A program made the position numbers and the translations under genes. Source: Pelosinus propionicus DSM 13327 (GTDB lineage Bacteria; Bacillota; Negativicutes; DSM-13327). Taken from it: 53,894 nt of DNA. The notes below the pieces were generated by a model that was given only the letters and a program-made list of their open reading frames with translations, made no database searches and was not told where the DNA came from. This document shows positions 36,629 to 44,976 of the stretch, piece by piece (position 1 is the first letter of the stretch; each line of letters starts with the position of its first letter). The DNA is taken from positions 1 to 53,894 of the forward strand of contig NZ_FOTS01000036.1 in NCBI RefSeq assembly GCF_900114615.1. The letters run 5' to 3'.

Positions 36629-37621
36629 TTATTTATCTCTTGCTAAGGTGGCTAACAATTCCTCACGACTAATGGCATAGGTTCCCACCTTACCAACCAC
36701 TACACCTGCCGCCATATTGGCAAGATAGGCAGCATCACAAGGATCAACCTGTCCAGCAATGGCGGCTCCCAATACAGCAATTACCGTATCCCCCGCACCA
36801 GAAACATCAAAAACCTCTTGGGCTAGCGTAGGAATATGTACGCTACGCCTAGCACCAATCAAACTTAATCCTTTTTCAGAACGAGTAACAACAACATTTT
36901 GTATATGATATTTTCGTCGAATGCTTTGAGCCGCCCGTTTTATTTCGTCATCTTCATTCATAACATCTATGTGAACTGCATCATTTAGCTCCTTCAAATT
37001 AGGAGTAATATAGGAAGCCCCTACATATTTAATCCAGTTATTTCCTTTAGGGTCAACAATTATCGGTATTTCGTAGCTTGTACAGAGCTCGATAATGAAC
37101 TGGCACAAGGATGGAGTACATACACCTTTATTATAATCCGATAATATCACGCAACCTACTTGTTGAGATACAACAGCAGCAATGTATTGTTTAAGTTTCT
37201 CTTCAATCTCCTGCTCAATGTGATTGGTTTCTTCAAAATCCAGGCGTATCATTTGTTGATGACCACCAATGACGCGTAATTTAGTTGTTGTTGGGCCACT
37301 CTTCAAAACTAAGCCCTCATGGCTAATACCTGTGGAAGTTAATAACTGAAGAAGTCCCGTGCGATGTTCATCTTGTCCAACTACCCCTGCTAGTATCACC
37401 TTACAGCCCAGGAGCGCTAAATTATGAGCAACATTTCCTGCACCGCCCAAGGTATTTTTTTCTTTAAGCACATGAGTAATCGGTACAGGGGCCTCTGGTG
37501 AAATGCGCCGAACCTCACCATAATAGTATTTATCTAGCATGATATCGCCCACAATTAAAACGGTGCAATTGTTTATGTTATTCTCCACAAACTCCTTACT
37601 ATATTTGTAATTCCGAATCAT
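36629..37621 (-). CDS. hldA: Heptose-7-phosphate kinase (first HldA/RfaE1 copy)
   Basis: About 330 residues, PfkB family. VLIVGDIMLDKYYYGEVRRI, SPEAPVPI, TLGGAGNVAHNLALLG, VVTRSEKGLSL and the catalytic EVFDVSGAGDTVIAVLG (about 270-286). Phosphorylates heptose-7-phosphate at C1. The ATG overlaps the gmhA stop (TGATG), so gmhA-hldA-gmhB are coupled. A second PfkB kinase of the same type is encoded at 43956-44957. Confidence 0.92.
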   Translation of the reverse strand: MIRNYKYSKEFVENNINNCTVLIVGDIMLDKYYYGEVRRISPEAPVPITHVLKEKNTLGGAGNVAHNLALLGCKVILAGVVGQDEHRTGLLQLLTSTGISHEGLVLKSGPTTTKLRVIGGHQQMIRLDFEETNHIEQEIEEKLKQYIAAVVSQQVGCVILSDYNKGVCTPSLCQFIIELCTSYEIPIIVDPKGNNWIKYVGASYITPNLKELNDAVHIDVMNEDDEIKRAAQSIRRKYHIQNVVVTRSEKGLSLIGARRSVHIPTLAQEVFDVSGAGDTVIAVLGAAIAGQVDPCDAAYLANMAAGVVVGKVGTYAISREELLATLARDK

Positions 37622-38181
37622 CAACTGGTTACCTCATCCATGATCTCACATAGAATATGCCCAATTAGAATGTGGGCCTCTTGAATGCGGGCCGTCACTT
37701 TATCTGGCACCGTTATACATACATCACAAGCTTCTACCATTTTCCCGCCATTCCCGCCGCTCAATCCAATAGTAATAGCCCCTAACTGTTTTGCTTTATG
37801 GATAGCTAAAATCACATTTTGACTATTACCTGAAGTGCTTAATCCAATCAGTACATCTCCTGCTCTCACTAACGCTTCCACTTGCCTGGAAAACATTTGT
37901 TCATAGCCATAGTCATTACTCACAGCTGTTAAAATGGATGTATCTGTTGTTAGAGCGACTGCTGCTAACCCTCGCCGTTCTTTAACAAAACGTCCTACAA
38001 ATTCTGCTGCCAAGTGTTGGCTATCAGCCGCGCTTCCCCCGTTACCACAAAAGAAAACGGTTCTGCCGTTCAGTACAGCTTCTTTACACAAAGAGACCAT
38101 CTTTTCGATACTTGGTATACAATGTTGTCTTACTTGCTCAATTACAGCAAGGTGCTCTCCTATAAGTGTATCAATTTTCAT
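37621..38181 (-). CDS. gmhA: Sedoheptulose-7-phosphate isomerase
   Basis: 186 residues, SIS fold. VFFCGNGGSAADSQHLAAEF and FVKERRGLAAVALTTD, then VLIGLSTSGNSQNVILAI, AITIGLSGGNGGKM and the late QEAHILIGHILCEIM with the catalytic histidine. Converts sedoheptulose-7-phosphate to D-glycero-D-manno-heptose-7-phosphate, the entry to ADP-heptose. AGGAGG precedes the ATG. Confidence 0.95.
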   Translation of the reverse strand: MKIDTLIGEHLAVIEQVRQHCIPSIEKMVSLCKEAVLNGRTVFFCGNGGSAADSQHLAAEFVGRFVKERRGLAAVALTTDTSILTAVSNDYGYEQMFSRQVEALVRAGDVLIGLSTSGNSQNVILAIHKAKQLGAITIGLSGGNGGKMVEACDVCITVPDKVTARIQEAHILIGHILCEIMDEVTS

Positions 38182-38212
38182 TGATTACCTCCTAGTTGTG
38201 ATTTTTCATTCC

Positions 38213-39340
38213 CTATTGTCCAGGAACTATATAACTGCCAGCTGTATAACGCTGAGGATGCTCCAATTGTTCCAAGGTGTATTTCATCACAGTATCCACA
38301 TCAATTTGCCACATACACTCATGTTTTTTGGGGCAGGAGTGTTTGCCACAAGGGTGGCATTCCACAGAAGATTTCAGTACTACACTGGTATTGTTGTAGG
38401 GATAAAAACCAACTACAGGCGAAGGTCCAAAAATTGCTACTACAGGTACTTTCATAGCAACAGCGACGTGCATCGGTCCTGTATCATTAGTCACTAAGAC
38501 GCTAGCCTTCTTCAATAAGGCAGCTAATTCTAATAATGACATCTTTCCTGCAAAATTCTTCAATAAAGTATGTTCTTTATTACGCATAAGATTAATTGTT
38601 TCATTTACGATATCTATATCCATCGGACCACCATAGTATGCGACTCCATATCCCATATCCAGCAATCGATCCGCCAACTCCGTAAAGTACTCTTTTCGCC
38701 AGCATTTGGTAGACCAACTGGCTCCAATATTTAAACCAACGACTTTTATGCACTCCGCCGCTGCTCCCCTCTCCTTCTCAGGATGAGTGTGTATTGGAAA
38801 TGCTTCATTCCATATTTCCCCAGCGCTTTCTTCTGCCTTTTCATCTAGCCACATTTCAAGACCCTGATCATTTATTTTTGTAATATCCAAGGTTTCTCGT
38901 AATACGTCAAAATGGGAATGGACTTGGTGTTTGATGCCCTTTCTATTTTCAATCACCTTATCAAAAAAGAGATGTAAGCCACAGGTGGAATAGCCAACGA
39001 TTTTTTTGCCTCCACTAAAAGCAGCAATGCAAGAGGCTCGCTCATTTTCATGAAGATTTATAACTATATCAAACTTTTTGCTACGGATTTCACTAATGAA
39101 CTGAACGTAATTGGATAATTTATTATGATAACCTTTTTTGTCGATTAGTAACAGTTCATCAATATTTTTATTATATTTTACTAAGTCCTGCAGCTTAGCA
39201 TCTGCCAATAAGGCAATATGAGCCTGAGGATAATGAGTTCTCAAAGCCCTAACTACAGGCGTCGCCAACAATAAATCACCCAGATGCAAAAGATTAATCA
39301 CCAAAATTTTAAAAGACACATCTATTTTTTTTCTTTGCAT
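38213..39340 (-). CDS. Family 9 glycosyltransferase (heptosyltransferase)
   Basis: 375 residues. ILVINLLHLGDLLLATPVVR and VLVTNDTGPMHVAVAMKVPV are the two GT9 signatures, and the C-terminus has CHPCGKHSCPKKHECM. A 10-20 residue low-similarity stretch (HTHPEKERGAAAECIK, about 187-202) sits in the linker. It overlaps the upstream glycosyltransferase gene by 19 bases. One of five GT9 genes in the core block. Confidence 0.88.
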   Translation of the reverse strand: MQRKKIDVSFKILVINLLHLGDLLLATPVVRALRTHYPQAHIALLADAKLQDLVKYNKNIDELLLIDKKGYHNKLSNYVQFISEIRSKKFDIVINLHENERASCIAAFSGGKKIVGYSTCGLHLFFDKVIENRKGIKHQVHSHFDVLRETLDITKINDQGLEMWLDEKAEESAGEIWNEAFPIHTHPEKERGAAAECIKVVGLNIGASWSTKCWRKEYFTELADRLLDMGYGVAYYGGPMDIDIVNETINLMRNKEHTLLKNFAGKMSLLELAALLKKASVLVTNDTGPMHVAVAMKVPVVAIFGPSPVVGFYPYNNTSVVLKSSVECHPCGKHSCPKKHECMWQIDVDTVMKYTLEQLEHPQRYTAGSYIVPGQ

Positions 39341-40482
39341 AATGCTACCAGCCTTTCCGCAAATAGGGTAGGAGAATATGCTTCATAAGCTCTAGCAAGT
39401 TCTTGTTTATAGATAGGATATTTTCCCGAAAAGGTATTAATAAAGCTCGCAATATTGGTGTATAAAGACTGAGAATCGTCACTTTTAAATGCGCAGCCTA
39501 ATTCATACATTTGAAGTACTTCTGGATTAATATCACTACTTAATATCACTGGTTTTTGATAACCAATAGCAGTAAAGAGCATACCAGCCCAATGGTATCG
39601 ATATCGTTCTGCTGAATAGGGCATCAATAATGCATCAACATCCACAATCGCTTGCTGCCACTCCTTACCAAATAATCCTTTGTGTAAAAATTTGATGTGC
39701 TTGTGACCTTGATATTTTTTGATAATCCTCTCGAAATCGCTAGAGTCTTCGGGTTTCATCGTAGCTCCCTGTACCAAAAGTTCTACAGGTTGGGTATATT
39801 CAATAGACAAAAACGCATCTAAGAAAGCATCTAACTTCTTTTCACGACGGTATTGTCCAAAAAAGCCTAATTTAAGTGGTTTCGACTTAAGAGTAGCATC
39901 CTCACCTTGTTTTTTATAATGATCAAGAATATCCCGTGGTATATATGCTGGGGGGTTAGTACAAATTACATTTGAAAATCTTCTTCCCAATACATCACTA
40001 CCAAAAGTAAGTACTACTATTTTGACATTAGGAAAATCCTTTAGTTTCTCTACTGCTTGATAAAAGTGAGAAGCTTCTTTAGGATTTATTCCGTGGACAA
40101 CAAAAATAACTGGCACTGGCGATTTTCTTAATACATTTATGTTGATGGCCCGTAAATATCGATAGGTGGATGTCGGTATAATTATTGCATCAAATTCACC
40201 CTGACAAGCGCGCTGAAACATTTGCCAATACCATCGTTGACGATTGATCTCCCTTTTGCCCGATGATAAAATTTTTTTAAAGCCATGCAATCCAGTGTAG
40301 GAAACACCTTGGCCTGCTAGCTGATGAACAGGTACACCATAGGCAAAATTGAAAACAAATTTTTCAGGAACATAAAAAATAACTTCGTGACCTAAAGCTT
40401 TGCATTCGTCTACTATGATACGATCAAAATCAACTTCATGTCCTCCTGGCGACATAATAGTCTCCATAATTGCCAGCTTCAT
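39322..40482 (-). CDS. Family 4-like glycosyltransferase
   Basis: 386 residues. The N-terminal MKLAIMETIMSPGGHEVDFD has a GGHE loop in the place of the GT4 GGxE loop. The second domain has KLGFFGQYRREKKLDAFLDA, VDALLMPYSAERYRYHWAGM and a weak AIGYQKPVILS donor-side segment. Probably an LPS-core or outer-core transferase because of its position between GT9 and WaaE-like genes. It abuts the upstream GT2 gene with no gap. Confidence 0.75.
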   Translation of the reverse strand: MKLAIMETIMSPGGHEVDFDRIIVDECKALGHEVIFYVPEKFVFNFAYGVPVHQLAGQGVSYTGLHGFKKILSSGKREINRQRWYWQMFQRACQGEFDAIIIPTSTYRYLRAININVLRKSPVPVIFVVHGINPKEASHFYQAVEKLKDFPNVKIVVLTFGSDVLGRRFSNVICTNPPAYIPRDILDHYKKQGEDATLKSKPLKLGFFGQYRREKKLDAFLDAFLSIEYTQPVELLVQGATMKPEDSSDFERIIKKYQGHKHIKFLHKGLFGKEWQQAIVDVDALLMPYSAERYRYHWAGMLFTAIGYQKPVILSSDINPEVLQMYELGCAFKSDDSQSLYTNIASFINTFSGKYPIYKQELARAYEAYSPTLFAERLVALCKEKK

Positions 40483-41238
40483 TTATTCTTTACGCTCCTT
40501 TTGCAAATAATATAACTTTACATATTTGGCCATAGTATAAAACCCATGAAACCCCGCTAAGATAAAGCCTATTTTGCCATCCCGCCAACCTGATTTTGTT
40601 ATATAAAAACGAAAAAAACCTGCTAGCGGATGAAGTATAATATCGATGAAATGCGCCTTTTTTCCCTTCGCTTCCATCTGTTGTGCCATAAGCGTTGTAT
40701 ATTGATTAAACTTAAAAAAATATCGATCCCAACTTGTATAGGTATAGTGAAGCATCCCATTTTTCGTCTTCAAAATGGGTAAGCTTACTTGTGCTTGTTC
40801 ATGGACCACTCCTTGCCATTGAATTGCATTCCTTGGGTATAATCGCAATGAATAGTCTGGGGAATGTCCACCATAACTCACCCGTTCGCCAAATACTACA
40901 TTGCTACGCAAAATATCATAAGCAAATTGCTCATTTCTCTGTACAATTTCTTCTATTTCCATTGCTAATTCAGGAGTAATACGTTCATCTGCGTCTAAAA
41001 ATAATACCCATTCCGCTAAAGTTTGTTTTAAGGCAAAATTACGTTGTCCAGCAAAGCCTTCATCCATGGCATGGTATAGGAATTTCGCCCCCAAAGTTTC
41101 GGCAATTTCACAAGTTTTATCCGTGCTACCAGAATCAATTATAATGACTTCATCAGCAAAAGCAACACTCTCAATACATTCGCGAATATTGTTTTCTTCA
41201 TTAAATGTCAATATTAAAACTGCTATTTTCTTGTCCAT
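40483..41238 (-). CDS. LPS-core GT2 glycosyltransferase (WaaE/KdtX-like)
   Basis: 251 residues. IAVLILTFNEENNIRECIES, ADEVIIIDSGSTDKTCEIAE, GFAGQRNFALKQTLAEWVLF, the metal-binding LDADERITPELA, and an RLYPRNAIQWQGVVHEQAQV segment. This set matches WaaE/KdtX-type beta-1,4-glucosyltransferases that extend from heptose I. GGAAGGT precedes the ATG. Confidence 0.88.
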   Translation of the reverse strand: MDKKIAVLILTFNEENNIRECIESVAFADEVIIIDSGSTDKTCEIAETLGAKFLYHAMDEGFAGQRNFALKQTLAEWVLFLDADERITPELAMEIEEIVQRNEQFAYDILRSNVVFGERVSYGGHSPDYSLRLYPRNAIQWQGVVHEQAQVSLPILKTKNGMLHYTYTSWDRYFFKFNQYTTLMAQQMEAKGKKAHFIDIILHPLAGFFRFYITKSGWRDGKIGFILAGFHGFYTMAKYVKLYYLQKERKE

Positions 41239-41259
41239 ACTATATACCTTCCCAAACTG

Positions 41260-42282
41260 TCATTTATTTTCCAGCATATCCAATGCTGTAGCAGTTACAA
41301 CGTCACTCTTTAATTCTCTCATACAACGATGATGTTGGCATTCTCGAGGTACAATACATGGTACACATTCTAAATCCATTTTTAAAATTCTATCTCGCGC
41401 TGCCCTTGGTCCCCAGACCCTTGAATCAGATCGACCAAATAAGGCTAAAATTGGTACTCCTACAGCAGATGCAATATGCATAGGACCTGTATCTACCGTA
41501 ATGACTAAATTACTTAGAGCTAAAAACGCTGCTAATTCATTAATTGTCAGAGTTCCCGCAAGAACTTGTACACAACCACCAGATTCTTGATTGATTTCTT
41601 CTAATTTTTCTGCTTCAGCCTTACCACCAATTAGATAACAATTTGCAATGGCGGACAAACTTCTCAATACATCTATATATCCTTCAATCTTCCAACTATT
41701 CAAGGGATGGCGACCAAAAGGGCAAATGACTACAATAGGACGTTCTGATGAAAGAGAAACTTTTTTTTGCATGCTCTCTACATCAACTGGATTGTGGCGA
41801 TACGCTAAACTAAAATCAGTTGTATTGATATCCAGAGGCTTCAATACTTCCAATTGATTTTCGGTTTCATGCTTAACGCTTGTCCTCTTTGACGATACCG
41901 TATGAGTCAAAAAAATCCCAGCATGTTGGGCATCATATCCCACTCTATACCTAGCGCCAATAGCTTTTGCCAGCATTGCACCACGAACAGCAAAATTGGC
42001 TGCTATTACTAGATCATATTTCTGCGATCGCAAACTAAAAATTAAATGCCACAAATTCTTTATGCTGCGATGTATCCCTTTTTTATCATATATATACACA
42101 TGATCCGCATAAGGATTCCCACCAACCACTTGCGCTGACCAAGGAACGACTAGCATATCAATCACCGCATCAGGATATTTGTTGCGCAATGCTCGAACCG
42201 TAGGTGTCGACAACACAAGATCGCCAATAAATGCTAAATTGATGTATAAAATCTTATGAATCGCAGCGTGATCAATTGTCAT
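41260..42282 (-). CDS. Family 9 glycosyltransferase (heptosyltransferase II-like)
   Basis: 340 residues. ILYINLAFIGDLVLSTPTVR and LVITVDTGPMHIASAVGVPI are the GT9 motifs, followed by ALFGRSDSRVWGPRA and the cysteine cluster CVPCIVPRECQHHRCM. The ATG overlaps the stop of the next GT9 gene (TAATG). Presumed inner-core heptose transfer; acceptor not determinable. Confidence 0.88.
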   Translation of the reverse strand: MTIDHAAIHKILYINLAFIGDLVLSTPTVRALRNKYPDAVIDMLVVPWSAQVVGGNPYADHVYIYDKKGIHRSIKNLWHLIFSLRSQKYDLVIAANFAVRGAMLAKAIGARYRVGYDAQHAGIFLTHTVSSKRTSVKHETENQLEVLKPLDINTTDFSLAYRHNPVDVESMQKKVSLSSERPIVVICPFGRHPLNSWKIEGYIDVLRSLSAIANCYLIGGKAEAEKLEEINQESGGCVQVLAGTLTINELAAFLALSNLVITVDTGPMHIASAVGVPILALFGRSDSRVWGPRAARDRILKMDLECVPCIVPRECQHHRCMRELKSDVVTATALDMLENK

Positions 42283-43313
42283 TATACTTCACGCCTTTCC
42301 AATAATATTTTCACCTGATTGTGTACCGTCTCTGGTGTGATAACATCTAAGCAGTCAAGCTTTTTAGGACAGCTTCGCTGCCAACATCCAGCACAATCTC
42401 TAGGTGTAATAAGTATCTCATGCCCTTTACCATAAGGCCCATTGCGTGCCGGGTCTGTCGGTCCCATCAAGGCCAGTGTTGGCGTTCCCACAGCGGTGGA
42501 TAGATGCATCGGACCTGTATCACCACCGATAAATGCCTGTGCTTTTTGTATAACATATGCTAATTGTTTTAATGTTGTTTTCCCTGTAAGGTCAATCGGT
42601 GGAATCTTAGTCATTGATGAAATTTGCTCTGCCAGTACTTTATCTCCAGAGCCACCAATCATAACCGGTATTCTATTCGTATCATATAATTTATTACTTA
42701 ATTCTGCAAAATGCTCAAAAGGCCAAATTTTATTCGGCCAATTGGCACCTAATGCCAGAACAACGTAGGGCATTTCTATATTTAATCCTGCTTGAGCAGC
42801 GATACGCCTTGTAAGTTCTTTTTCCTCTAATGTAATCACTACGTTAAACATCGCTTTATCTACTTGACATCCTAATGAGCGAACTACATCTAAATAACGA
42901 TCCACTACATGTTCCTTACTATAAGTACCAATAATGCGTTTACTCAGCAAATGACTCCCTTCACGAGCATTCTCATATACCAATCGCTTGTCAGCACCAC
43001 TCAAAAGACTAATCATGCTGCTTTTAAATAGCCCTTGTAAATCAAGAGCCAAATCAAACTTGTCCTCCCGCAAACGTTTTATGAAGCTAGGAGCATATCT
43101 TATCATCCCAGAAAGTGACTTGAATTTTGGTTTATCAAAAATAAGAATTTCATCAATATCAGGATTATTGGTCAAAAGATCATAAGCTGGTCTTTCTACA
43201 ACCCAAGTAATCCGTGATTTGGGAAAGCATTTTTTTAATGCATGCGCTACTGGCAAAGCATGAATTACATCACCTATTGCACTCAATTTTACAATCAAGA
43301 TATTGTTATACAT
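42282..43313 (-). CDS. waaC: Lipopolysaccharide heptosyltransferase I-like (WaaC)
   Basis: About 343 residues from ATG 43313, which has GAGG nine bases upstream; an in-frame ATG at 43328 sits before that site. ILIVKLSAIGDVIHALPVAH is the form seen in heptosyltransferase I, with LALDLQGLFKSSMISLLSGA, VVLALGANWPNKIWPFEHFA and AFIGGDTGPMHLSTAVGTPT. Probably adds the first heptose to Kdo. Of the six GT9 genes it is the best WaaC candidate. Confidence 0.85.
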   Translation of the reverse strand: MYNNILIVKLSAIGDVIHALPVAHALKKCFPKSRITWVVERPAYDLLTNNPDIDEILIFDKPKFKSLSGMIRYAPSFIKRLREDKFDLALDLQGLFKSSMISLLSGADKRLVYENAREGSHLLSKRIIGTYSKEHVVDRYLDVVRSLGCQVDKAMFNVVITLEEKELTRRIAAQAGLNIEMPYVVLALGANWPNKIWPFEHFAELSNKLYDTNRIPVMIGGSGDKVLAEQISSMTKIPPIDLTGKTTLKQLAYVIQKAQAFIGGDTGPMHLSTAVGTPTLALMGPTDPARNGPYGKGHEILITPRDCAGCWQRSCPKKLDCLDVITPETVHNQVKILLERREV

Positions 43314-43407
43314 AAAATTAAACCTCATTTTTAAAACAGAAATATAAGTAAATTATACTAACCTATTTTTATATCCTTTGCACTCAACAATTTTATTGTC
43401 GTATACT

Positions 43408-43881
43408 TCAATTGTCTAAGACCTGTAATTTTTTTATAATATTACTTGATGATTTGCCAATAACCTCTGGAATGAGGATCGTTTGACCACCATATTGCAC
43501 AACAATTTTAGCTTCAGGCAAGTCTTTGACATTGTAATCTCCACCTTTTACATAAAAAGTTGGTTTTATTTCTGCAACTAATCTTTCTGCAGTATGATCG
43601 CCAAAGATCACCACATAATCAACAGCAGAAAGAGCCGACAATACTTCGGCTCGATCATCTTCACTATTTATTGGACGGGTTGGTCCCTTTAAGCAACGCA
43701 CCGAATGGTCGCTATTAAGTCCTACGATCAGCAAATTACCTAATTCTCTGGCAGCTTGTAAATATCTAACATGCCCAGCATGAAGGATATCAAAACAACC
43801 ATTGGTAAACACAATTTTTTTCCCATCGGCTTTTAGTTGCTCAGCAATATTTTTTATTTCGAGATTATTTACTATTTTCAT
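43408..43881 (-). CDS. hldC: Heptose-1-phosphate adenylyltransferase (HldE C-domain type)
   Basis: About 157 residues from ATG 43881, with AGGTGAG seven bases upstream. Nucleotidyltransferase motifs IVFTNGCFDILHAGHVRYLQ (HxGH at about 33-36) and VGLNSDHSVRCLKGPTRPIN, then VIFGDHTAERLV. Makes ADP-heptose from heptose-1-phosphate. A free-standing protein here, not fused to the kinase as in E. coli HldE. The separate kinase is encoded next to it. Confidence 0.92.
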   Translation of the reverse strand: MKIVNNLEIKNIAEQLKADGKKIVFTNGCFDILHAGHVRYLQAARELGNLLIVGLNSDHSVRCLKGPTRPINSEDDRAEVLSALSAVDYVVIFGDHTAERLVAEIKPTFYVKGGDYNVKDLPEAKIVVQYGGQTILIPEVIGKSSSNIIKKLQVLDN

Positions 43882-43955
43882 ATTGGTCTCACCTACCATT
43901 TTAAAAATTACTACAAGGCGCTTTCTCTATATTTTACAAAAGAACATTCACATCT

Positions 43956-44957
43956 TTATTTGAAATGCTTACCAACTGCTTGCCGCAATTCATTCGGAGT
44001 AGCAGTAGCAGTACCAAATTTCTTTACCACTATTCCAGCAGCAAAATTAGCTAAACGAGCTGCCTCCTCATAACTTGCTCCTGCTGCTAAAGCTAATATC
44101 ATGGTTGCAACGACCGTATCACCTGCACCGGTTACATCATACACTTCACTTTTGTTCGTAACAGAAATTTGAGTTACCTTATTTTGCTTTTCAAACAAGG
44201 TCATACCATCTGGTCCACGAGTAATAAGAACTGCTTTAGCATCTAATTTATCTAGAATAGTCTTACCTGCGGATAGAAGCGTCTCTTGATCTCTAATCTC
44301 ATATCCTACTGCAGCAGCAGCCTCTGATTCATTTTGCTTTACAATAGGAATCCCACTATATTCCATTATATTATACCTAGAATCGACAATACAAGGTATA
44401 TCTTTTTCCCTACAAATTGTAATCACATAATTCATTATATCTGGTGAAACAGTATGACTGCCGTAATCACTTAATACGACACCATGCATATCAGCAATTT
44501 GAATAGCAATATACTCTTTGACCACCTGTTCACTTTCCACACTTAATGCTTCTTTTTTCTCTTTATCAATTCGTACAATCTGCTGGCGAACAGTTGCCTG
44601 CCCCCCTGCCATCACGCGAGTTTTGGTAATGGTCGGACGGCTGTTGTCAACTAACAGACCAGCAGTTTCTGCAGTTTTACTTGCCAGAATACGAGTTAAC
44701 TCTTGACCGGCATAATCCTGCCCGATAACCCCTACTGCATACACTTTACCACTCAATGTAGCTATATTGTGAACAACATTAGCAGCACCTCCAGGAACAA
44801 CTCGTTCTTCTGAGTGTTCTAATATTAATACAGGTGCCTCCCGGGAAATTCGAGATATCTTCCCTTCTAGATAAACATCAGCAACCATATCGCCAATTAC
44901 CATAATATTACGTTCTTTGTTTTTCTCAATAATATTTAATAATGACTTTTCCAACAC
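43956..44957 (-). CDS. Heptose-7-phosphate kinase-like PfkB protein (second copy)
   Basis: 333 residues. IMVIGDMVADVYLEGKISRI, SREAPVLILEHSEERVVPGG, GAANVVHNIATLSG, VLITRGPDGMTLF and the catalytic EVYDVTGAGDTVVATM (about 273-288). All HldA/RfaE1 hallmarks are present, yet the protein differs widely from the kinase at 36629. The gene lies directly upstream of hldC, so this pair reconstitutes an HldE in two pieces. GTG start with GGAG upstream. Either kinase could be the main enzyme, or one may act on another heptose. Confidence 0.87.
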   Translation of the reverse strand: MLEKSLLNIIEKNKERNIMVIGDMVADVYLEGKISRISREAPVLILEHSEERVVPGGAANVVHNIATLSGKVYAVGVIGQDYAGQELTRILASKTAETAGLLVDNSRPTITKTRVMAGGQATVRQQIVRIDKEKKEALSVESEQVVKEYIAIQIADMHGVVLSDYGSHTVSPDIMNYVITICREKDIPCIVDSRYNIMEYSGIPIVKQNESEAAAAVGYEIRDQETLLSAGKTILDKLDAKAVLITRGPDGMTLFEKQNKVTQISVTNKSEVYDVTGAGDTVVATMILALAAGASYEEAARLANFAAGIVVKKFGTATATPNELRQAVGKHFK

Positions 44958-44976
44958 AAATAATCTCCTTCATCGA

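Noticed and set aside
37934-38497. Plus-strand frame of 187 codons
   Set aside because: Antisense to gmhA and the adjoining GT9 gene; no motifs and no ribosome-binding site.
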